Assembly: GCA_947469815.1 (NCBI GenBank)
Contig: CANIRI010000155.1
Span: 1-6,090 of the forward strand
Source: Comamonadaceae bacterium
GTDB lineage: Bacteria > Pseudomonadota > Gammaproteobacteria > Burkholderiales > Burkholderiaceae_C
DNA length: 6,090 nt
Direction of reading: 5' to 3'
Part shown: positions 1 to 6,090 of the stretch, one piece after another
How positions within the stretch are numbered: position 1 is the stretch's first letter
Layout of the letters: every line of letters starts with the position of its first letter
The notes under the pieces: model-generated
What the model was told of the DNA's origin: nothing
What the model saw: the letters and a program-made list of their open reading frames with translations, nothing else
Databases searched by the model: none
Program-made: the position numbers and the translations under genes

Positions 1-1
1 C

Positions 2-949
<948 letters not shown>

Positions 950-970
950 AGCCTAAAGGCCGGGCGGACT

Positions 971-2692
971 ATGGGCGATAGCACCTTCGACTACATCATC
1001 GTGGGTGCGGGTACGGCCGGTTGTCTGCTGGCCAACCGGCTCAGCGCCGATGCCAGCAAACGCGTGCTGCTGATCGAAGCAGGGCCGAAAGACGACTACC
1101 ACTGGATCCATATCCCGGTGGGCTATCTGTACTGCATTGGCAACCCGCGCACCGACTGGCGTTTCACCACCGAGCCACAAGCGGGCCTCAATGGCCGCAG
1201 CCTGATTTACCCGCGCGGCAAAACCCTGGGCGGCTGCAGCAGCATCAACGGCATGATTTACATGCGCGGCCAGGCCCGCGACTATGACAACTGGGCCAGC
1301 TTGCTCGGTGACACCTGCTGGAACTGGGACAACAGCCTGCCCTACTTCAAGCTGCATGAGGACCACCACCTCGGAGCCTCACCCGTACACGGAGCCAAAA
1401 AATCCATCCCTGATGCGCTGACTGAGCCGCATAGCCCGTACCACCAGCTCCTCAAAAAGCGCCAAGCGGGTGGTGAATGGCGGGTGGACAAGCAACGACT
1501 GCGCTGGGATGTGCTGGAGGCATTTGCCCAAGCGGCGGTGCAGGCGGGCATTCCGGCCAGCACCGATTTCAATACCGGAGATAACCACGGCGTGGGCTAC
1601 TTTGAGGTCAACCAGAAGAAGGGTTGGCGCTGGAACACCGCCAAGGCGTTTTTGCGCCCGACCTGTTACGGGCGGCCCAATTTTGAGCTGTGGACCGGCG
1701 CCCAGGTGACCCGACTGCTGATTGAGCCAGCCAGCGCGCAGACTCCCATGCGCTGCACCGGCGTACAGGTGTGGAACGGGCGCGAAATGGTGCAGGCGCA
1801 CGCCCGCGCCGAGGTCATCCTGAGCGCAGGCAGTGTGGCCACGCCGCAGATCTTGCAACTCTCCGGGCTGGGGCCTGCCGCCTTATTGCAGTCCAAAGGC
1901 GTTGCGGTGCTCAAAGACATTCCCGGTATAGGCCAAAACCTGCAAGATCACCTGCAAATCCGGGCGGTGTTCAAGGTGCAGAACACGGTCACGCTCAATA
2001 CCCTGGCGAACTCCTTATGGAGCAAAGCCGCTATGGGACTGGAATACCTGTGGAGCCGCTCAGGACCGCTGAGCATGGCGCCGAGCCAACTGGGGGCATT
2101 CACCCGCAGCGACCCGGCCAAGCCCTACCCGAATATCCAGTACCACGTGCAGCCGCTCAGCCTGGACGCATTCGGCTCGCCGCTGCACACCTTCAACGCG
2201 ATCACGGCCAGTGTGTGCAACCTCAACCCCACCAGCCGGGGCAGCGTCGCGATCAAAACACCGGATTTCGCCGATGCCCCCGCCATTGCTCCCAACTACC
2301 TCAGCACAGATGCCGACCGCAAAGTGGCGGCCGACTCCCTGCGGGTCACGCGCAACATCATCAGCCAGGACGCGCTGAAACGCTTCACGCCGGTGGAATA
2401 CAAACCCGGGGTCCAGTACCAAACCGATGCGGAGTTAGCGCAATTGGCCGGCGACATCGCCAGCACGATTTTTCACCCGGTCGGCACCACCAAAATGGGG
2501 CGCAGCGACGATCCCATGGCGGTGGTGGACGCCCGGCTGCGCGTTTTTGGCGTCAGTGGCCTGCGTATCGTCGATGCGGGGGTTATGCCGGTGATTACCA
2601 GCGGCAACACCAACTCCCCCACGCTGATGATTGCCGAAAAGGCGGCCCAGTGGATTGCCGAGGATGGACTGCGATCTACGGGAAACACCTGA
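971..2692 (+). CDS. GMC-family FAD-dependent oxidoreductase (choline/alcohol dehydrogenase-like)
   Basis: A 573-residue flavoprotein of the glucose-methanol-choline family, which oxidises alcohol groups using FAD. The N-terminus FDYIIVGAGTAGCLLANRLS carries the Rossmann GxGxxG (Gly12, 14, 17), with the ribose-binding Glu at 36. GMC signature 1 lies at residues about 81-104 (PRGKTLGGCSSINGMIYMRG). Signature 2 lies at 287-301 (GSVATPQILQLSGLG). The C-terminal catalytic region has STIFHPVGTTKMG (His502) and SGNTNSPTLMIAEKAA (Asn546 the likely partner residue). There is no signal peptide, so it is probably cytoplasmic or membrane-associated. The ATG at 971 gives the canonical short lead into the FAD fold; the upstream GGGCGG is only a weak ribosome-binding site, so coupling to hemB translation is plausible. 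Residues about 143-166 look like an extra segment. The substrate cannot be read from sequence: BetA-type choline dehydrogenase and AlkJ-type alcohol dehydrogenase are both possible, and automatic labels of choline dehydrogenase would be over-specific. Confidence 0.95.
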   Translation: MGDSTFDYIIVGAGTAGCLLANRLSADASKRVLLIEAGPKDDYHWIHIPVGYLYCIGNPRTDWRFTTEPQAGLNGRSLIYPRGKTLGGCSSINGMIYMRGQARDYDNWASLLGDTCWNWDNSLPYFKLHEDHHLGASPVHGAKKSIPDALTEPHSPYHQLLKKRQAGGEWRVDKQRLRWDVLEAFAQAAVQAGIPASTDFNTGDNHGVGYFEVNQKKGWRWNTAKAFLRPTCYGRPNFELWTGAQVTRLLIEPASAQTPMRCTGVQVWNGREMVQAHARAEVILSAGSVATPQILQLSGLGPAALLQSKGVAVLKDIPGIGQNLQDHLQIRAVFKVQNTVTLNTLANSLWSKAAMGLEYLWSRSGPLSMAPSQLGAFTRSDPAKPYPNIQYHVQPLSLDAFGSPLHTFNAITASVCNLNPTSRGSVAIKTPDFADAPAIAPNYLSTDADRKVAADSLRVTRNIISQDALKRFTPVEYKPGVQYQTDAELAQLAGDIASTIFHPVGTTKMGRSDDPMAVVDARLRVFGVSGLRIVDAGVMPVITSGNTNSPTLMIAEKAAQWIAEDGLRSTGNT

Positions 2693-2709
2693 TACCGAGG
2701 GCGTTTGGC

Positions 2710-2728
2710 GCGCACTACATTAGTGCGC
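2710..2728. promoter_or_regulatory. Perfect 8-bp dyad, GCAC-N7-GTGC core, possible NtrC-type site or simple hairpin
   Basis: GCGCACTA, loop CAT, TAGTGCGC: an exact 8-bp inverted repeat 17 bases after the GMC stop codon. It has no following T-tract, so it is not a classical terminator. The core GCAC-N7-GTGC has the same spacing and half-sites as enterobacterial NtrC-binding sites (compare GCACTATATTGGTGC at glnA). No convincing sigma-54 promoter lies next to it, so a regulatory role is speculative. It could equally be an mRNA 3'-end stabilising stem for the GMC transcript. Confidence 0.35.
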
Positions 2729-2788
2729 ATGAGACGTTTGCTTTGGTGCCTTTGCGGCGCAAGAAGTGATCCGAGGAGACTAAAAAAT

Positions 2789-2822
2789 ATGAAAAAGCCC
2801 CGCTGATGCGGGGCTTTTTCAT
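2789..2822. terminator. Bidirectional rho-independent terminator between convergent GMC gene and mrdA
   Basis: A perfect 15-bp inverted repeat, ATGAAAAAGCCCCGC / GCGGGGCTTTTTCAT, around the 4-base loop TGAT. The GC-rich inner stem is flanked by A5 on the left and T5 on the right, so an RNA from either strand forms a strong hairpin followed by U residues. For the - strand the U-rich tail is longer, because A-rich bases at 2782-2787 add a second U tract. It serves the end of the mreCD-mrdA transcript and the hemB-GMC transcript. The outer stem contains the mrdA stop codon (2819-2821). Confidence 0.93.
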
Positions 2823-4789
2823 TGCGCAACCGGCGATGCGCCCGACCGGGGTGGGGGCCACACCACATCAGCCACATTGCGGGGGACGCCGATCGGTGCC
2901 GAGGCCTGCCCTTTGCTGACGGCCTCCATGTCCTGCTCATTCGGGTATTTGCCCAAAAGCCAGTAATCCAACACACGCCGGGCAATGGGCGCGGCATGCT
3001 CGGCCCCGAAACCGGCGTTTTCCACCACCATCGCCAGGGCAATCGTGGGCTTGTCGGCCGGGGCATAGGCGATATAGAGCGCGTGATCGCGCAGGTGTTC
3101 AGCGATCCTGCCGGAATCGTATTTTTCGTTCTGGCCGATACCCACCGCCTGCGCCGTTCCGGTCTTGCCGGCGCTGGCATAAGCGGCACCGGCAAATGCG
3201 CGGGCCGAAGTGCCCGCAATGGTCACGCCCACCATCGCCTCGCGGATCACATCGATGTGGGCCGGGGACAAGCCCAGATTCACCGGCTGGGCGACTTGGC
3301 TCGCGGTTTTGGTGCCGCTGACCGCATCCACCGTGGCGCTGACCAGGCGCGGCGGGTAGCGCACTCCATTGTTCGCGACCGTCGCTGTGGCTTGCGCCAG
3401 TTGCAACATGGTGAAGGCGTTGTAACCCTGCCCGATGCCCAGGGAAATCGTCTCGCCTGGGTACCATTTTTGCTGCTCCGGTTTGCGGTAGGCGCGGCGC
3501 TTCCAATCGGTGGAGGGCAACAGACCGCGCGCCTCGCCCAGGATGTCGATGCCCGTGAAATCACCAAACCCGAGACGGTGCATCTGCTCGTAAATGGTGT
3601 CCACGCCCATCTCATTGGCCAGGGTGTAGTAGTAGGTATCACACGAGGCGACGATAGACAGGTACATATTCACCCGCCCATGTCCACCCTCTTTGTCATC
3701 CCTAAAGCGGTGGTTGCCGAACATGAAATACCCTGGATCGGAGACCGCATAGTCGGGAGAGCGTTTGTTGGTCTCCAAAGCCGCCAGAGCCATGAAGGGC
3801 TTGTAAGTGGAGCCCGGTGGGTAGGTCCCGCGCAATGCGCGGTTGAGCAGCGGTTTGTCGGGCGAGAGGTTGAGCTGCTGCCAGTTCTCCACGTCAATAC
3901 CGTCGACAAACATATTGGGGTCGAATGTGGGCTTGCTCACAAACGCCAGCACCTCGCCGCTGCGCGGGTCCATCGCAACAAACGCGCCGCGTCGCTGCCC
4001 GTACATCTGTTCCACCAAATGCTGCAGCTTGATGTCCAGCGAGAGCACCACGGTGTCGCCCGGCGTGGCGGGGTTGCTCGACAGCCGCCGCACCGCGCGC
4101 CCGCCGGCAGAGGTCTCCACCTGCTGCATGCCGGTTGTGCCGTGGAGCTGGCGCTCGTAACTTTGCTCCACACCGAGCTTGCCTATGTATTCCGTACCCC
4201 GGTAATTGGCCGGGTCATCCGCCTGCTCAATCGCTTCTTTTTCGGCTTGGTTGATGCGCCCGATGTAGCCGATCACGTGGCTGGCCAGTTCGCCGTAGGG
4301 GTAATTGCGAAACAGACGCGCCTTGATTTCCACATCCGGAAAACGGAATCTTTGTGTCGCAAAACGGGCCACCTCCGCATCAGAAAGCCGGCTGCGGATG
4401 GGCAGGGACTCAAAACTGCGGGACTCTTCCATCAGCTTTTTGAAGCGACGCCGGTCGCGCGCGCTGATATCCACCACCTTGGACAGGGCCTCTATCGTTT
4501 GCTCGAGGTCGGCGCTTTTTGATGGGGTTATCTCCAAGGTATATGCGGAATAGTTGGACGCCAGCACCACCCCGTTGCGATCCAGAATCAGGCCGCGGTT
4601 GGGAACGACGGGAACACTCGCGGTGCGGTTGCTCTCGGCCTGCGCCAGCAGGTCCTCATGGCGCCAAATTTGCAAATAGGCTAGACGCAGCAAGAGCAGA
4701 AAAAAACAGACTGCCACCACCACCGTGAATACAAAAATGCGGTGCCGGAAGCGCTGCAGCTCCGCGTCAATATTGCGCAGCTGCGTCAT
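2819..4789 (-). CDS. mrdA: Penicillin-binding protein 2, elongasome transpeptidase
   Basis: A class B PBP of 656 residues (E. coli PBP2 is 633) that cross-links peptidoglycan during cell elongation, anchored in the inner membrane with its catalytic domain in the periplasm. There is one N-terminal membrane segment at about 18-38. The pedestal domain starts with VPNRGLILDRNGVVLASN (60-78) and includes RNYPYGELASHVIGYIGRI. Transpeptidase motifs are intact: SxxK as STYK (catalytic Ser327, Lys330), the PBP2-type SxD as SCD (382-384), and KTGT (542-545). Asp351, Asp364, His370 and Cys383 match the zinc-site tetrad described for Acinetobacter PBP2. The C-terminal tail after about 615 is proline-rich and poorly conserved. 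The start ATG at 4789-4787 lies 21 bases after mreD; it gives the normal short cytoplasmic lead (MTQLRNIDAELQRFRHR), although the nearest purine-rich stretch (GGGGG, about 13 bases upstream) is a weak ribosome site. It is the last gene of the mre cluster here; no rodA follows. Confidence 0.98.
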   Translation of the reverse strand: MTQLRNIDAELQRFRHRIFVFTVVVAVCFFLLLLRLAYLQIWRHEDLLAQAESNRTASVPVVPNRGLILDRNGVVLASNYSAYTLEITPSKSADLEQTIEALSKVVDISARDRRRFKKLMEESRSFESLPIRSRLSDAEVARFATQRFRFPDVEIKARLFRNYPYGELASHVIGYIGRINQAEKEAIEQADDPANYRGTEYIGKLGVEQSYERQLHGTTGMQQVETSAGGRAVRRLSSNPATPGDTVVLSLDIKLQHLVEQMYGQRRGAFVAMDPRSGEVLAFVSKPTFDPNMFVDGIDVENWQQLNLSPDKPLLNRALRGTYPPGSTYKPFMALAALETNKRSPDYAVSDPGYFMFGNHRFRDDKEGGHGRVNMYLSIVASCDTYYYTLANEMGVDTIYEQMHRLGFGDFTGIDILGEARGLLPSTDWKRRAYRKPEQQKWYPGETISLGIGQGYNAFTMLQLAQATATVANNGVRYPPRLVSATVDAVSGTKTASQVAQPVNLGLSPAHIDVIREAMVGVTIAGTSARAFAGAAYASAGKTGTAQAVGIGQNEKYDSGRIAEHLRDHALYIAYAPADKPTIALAMVVENAGFGAEHAAPIARRVLDYWLLGKYPNEQDMEAVSKGQASAPIGVPRNVADVVWPPPRSGASPVAQ

Positions 4790-4810
4790 AGTGGGCGCGC
4801 CGCCCCCAGC

Positions 4811-5341
4811 TCAAATGGGCCGGGTCGCATCGGGATTGGGTGCGCGGTGCTGGGGCGCAAACAAAAGCAGGCTCACCAAAGGCCACAGCAAGGACTGCAA
4901 CACCGGAGCCAAAACCAGGCCCCAGCCGGGTGAAGCACCGCCAGCGAGCAGACGCAGCGCCCATGCCACCAAGTGGGCCAACACAAAGAGGGGGAGCAAT
5001 TGCAAGGCTTGCCCGCGCAGTCCAAACCAGAGCATGCGGCGGTGGATGGTGGTCGCAAAATAGCTCAGGATGATGTAGGCCAAAGCATGTTGGCCCATCA
5101 GGCTGCCTTGGTGCACATCCATGAGTAGCCCGAAGATAAATGCCGCGCCTATTCCCACCCGGTTGGTCTGGTGCACGGTCCAAAAAATCAGCACGATGGC
5201 CAGCAGATCGGGAGCCCAGGATGCACGGCCCAGCAGCGCCATGTTCAAAAATATGTTGAGAAAAAATGCCAGCGCCAAGCTGCCCCAAATGAAAGCCGGC
5301 CGGGCCGGTAGCAGCAGACGCTGCCCCACCGGCATGATCAT
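4811..5341 (-). CDS. mreD: Rod shape-determining membrane protein MreD
   Basis: A 176-residue, very hydrophobic integral membrane protein of the Rod complex that works with MreC to control PBP2-RodA activity. About six membrane segments are visible at roughly 16-38, 42-56, 62-76, 82-98, 111-133 and 139-161. The conserved MreD stretch GLLMDVHQGSLMGQHALAY lies at 71-89. Length fits the family (about 160-180). The start ATG (5341-5339) overlaps the mreC stop in an ATGA arrangement, and GGAG sits six bases upstream, which supports this start over a second ATG two codons later. Identification rests on hydropathy, that motif and position between mreC and mrdA, since MreD sequences diverge widely. 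Confidence 0.95.
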   Translation of the reverse strand: MIMPVGQRLLLPARPAFIWGSLALAFFLNIFLNMALLGRASWAPDLLAIVLIFWTVHQTNRVGIGAAFIFGLLMDVHQGSLMGQHALAYIILSYFATTIHRRMLWFGLRGQALQLLPLFVLAHLVAWALRLLAGGASPGWGLVLAPVLQSLLWPLVSLLLFAPQHRAPNPDATRPI

Positions 5342-6090
5342 CTTCTGCTCCGTGTATGAGGCGGGCTGACCGGAGCCTCGGGACGGGGCGGCAGGTCGTC
5401 GGTCAGCATGTCCAGCACCAACACATGCCCGGCACCCGCAACCAGTGCGACCGGCACGCAGTAAATCTGGGCAAAAACGGCATTCACCTGGCGGTCTACT
5501 TTTTCCACGCGCGCCACCGGTATTCCAGCAGGGTACACGCCGTCTACACCACTGGTGGTCAGCAAATCACCCTCTTCCACATCGGCATTGGCGGCCATGA
5601 AGCGCAGCTCCATGGCATCGGCGTGGCTGGACGTGTCGCCATACACAACGCCGCGCGCGCCGGTGCGCACGTTCAATACGGGCGTGGCGTGCTCGCGGTC
5701 GGTAATCAGCGTGACCTCGCTGCTCAACAGAAACACCCGGGTCACTTGTCCTAGCACGCCTTTCTCGTCAATCACAGGCGCGCCCAACTTCACGTCGTGG
5801 GCCTGCCCCCGGTCGATCACGACCTTGCGGGTGAAGGGATCTGCCGCGTCGTACAGAACCTGGGCCGCTGTTCCGGATACCGCCAGCGTCGGGCGCAGCT
5901 CGAGCAATGCGCGTAACCGGCGGTTTTCCAACTCCAACTGTTCCACCTGGTAAGCGCGGGCCGATTGCTGCCGCAGTTTCTCCACCAGCCCGGTATGCAC
6001 CGCGTCGGCCGACTGCACTTTGTCGATGAAATCCCCCGCCTCCCCAGCAATCAGCCCAGGGCGCTGCGCCAGCCACTGCATGGGAAATAG
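5338..6090 (-). CDS. mreC: Rod shape-determining protein MreC, N-terminus beyond the right window edge
   Basis: A bitopic periplasmic scaffold of the elongasome that binds and activates PBP2. 250 residues are visible. The frame stays open to base 6090 and reads LFPMQWLAQRP, which matches the conserved region just after the MreC membrane helix, so the ATG at 6081 is internal and the missing N-terminus should hold the cytoplasmic tail and membrane anchor (about 40-50 residues by family length). Visible residues about 33-65 form the coiled coil (EKLRQQ...VEQLELENRRLRALLEL). The double beta-barrel follows at about 73-227, with typical stretches such as VVIDRGQAHDVKLGAPVI, GVLGQVTRV, VTLITDREHATPV, EEGDLLTTSGVDGVYPAGIPVARV. 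A short proline/arginine-rich disordered tail ends the protein. The stop TGA (5340-5338) overlaps the mreD start. mreB would be expected immediately upstream, outside the window. Confidence 0.97.
   Translation of the reverse strand, partial: LFPMQWLAQRPGLIAGEAGDFIDKVQSADAVHTGLVEKLRQQSARAYQVEQLELENRRLRALLELRPTLAVSGTAAQVLYDAADPFTRKVVIDRGQAHDVKLGAPVIDEKGVLGQVTRVFLLSSEVTLITDREHATPVLNVRTGARGVVYGDTSSHADAMELRFMAANADVEEGDLLTTSGVDGVYPAGIPVARVEKVDRQVNAVFAQIYCVPVALVAGAGHVLVLDMLTDDLPPRPEAPVSPPHTRSRR

Noticed and set aside
2744..2758. Possible sigma-54 -24/-12 promoter (TGG-N10-GC spacing) after the NtrC-like dyad
   Set aside because: Only the GG and GC dinucleotides match. The TT before GC and most of the CACG element are missing, and any transcript would meet the terminator within about 50 bases.
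1771..2769. 332-codon + strand frame overlapping the GMC gene and running past its stop
   Set aside because: Out of frame with a well-supported GMC protein. The composition (Arg, Gln, His, Pro) is that of a codon-position shadow. No ribosome site or domain.
2473..3219. 248-codon - strand frame spanning the GMC 3' end, the gap and the mrdA 3' end
   Set aside because: Out of frame with mrdA and antisense to the GMC gene. It crosses the terminator and has no motif of its own.
2822..4522. Long open frame of 566 codons on the + strand opposite mrdA
   Set aside because: It is fully antisense to a clear PBP2 gene with all catalytic motifs. Its protein is low in recognisable domains and rich in His/Arg/Gly, which is typical of a GC-rich shadow frame.
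4793..4807. Short GC-rich inverted repeat before the mrdA start (GGGC...GCCC)
   Set aside because: Stem of about four base pairs in GC-rich DNA, expected by chance. No T-tract and no sign of regulation.
6079..6081. ATG as mreC start
   Set aside because: Conserved MreC residues continue in frame to the window edge, and a start here would remove the membrane anchor that MreC requires.

Overview
The window looks like ordinary chromosome from a GC-rich betaproteobacterium, most likely a member of the Comamonadaceae or a close Burkholderiales relative (Rhodoferax/Polaromonas-like). That placement is an inference from protein flavour and gene order: a cysteine-free HemB of the Pseudomonas type, a GMC oxidoreductase of a type I associate with Burkholderiales, and an mreC-mreD-mrdA cluster. 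No database search was possible.

Layout. Two convergent blocks fill almost the whole window. On the + strand, positions 2-949 hold hemB (5-aminolevulinate dehydratase), which is cut at the left edge. It is followed 21 bases later by a complete GMC-family flavin oxidoreductase (971-2692). On the - strand, reading from the right edge inwards, are mreC (cut at the right edge, 6090-5338), mreD (5341-4811, overlapping mreC by four bases) and mrdA/PBP2 (4789-2819, 21 bases after mreD). The blocks meet tail to tail in a 126-base gap. That gap contains a GC-rich 8-bp hairpin with a GCAC-N7-GTGC core and a perfect 15-bp bidirectional terminator whose stem includes the mrdA stop codon.

How the genes work together. 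MreC, MreD and PBP2 are membrane components of the elongasome (Rod complex), which inserts peptidoglycan along the cell cylinder. Overlap and close spacing imply one polycistronic mRNA, probably starting at mreB beyond the right edge. The usual downstream partner rodA is not next to mrdA, because the terminator comes first. HemB makes porphobilinogen for heme. The GMC enzyme probably rides on the hemB transcript, but nothing in the sequence links it to heme synthesis.

No mobile element, CRISPR array, RNA gene or defence system was found, and no clearly novel system. The points most worth checking are the intergenic dyad that resembles an NtrC-type site, the terminator that overlaps the mrdA stop codon, the extra segment in the GMC protein, the conserved zinc-site residues in PBP2 and the absence of rodA.
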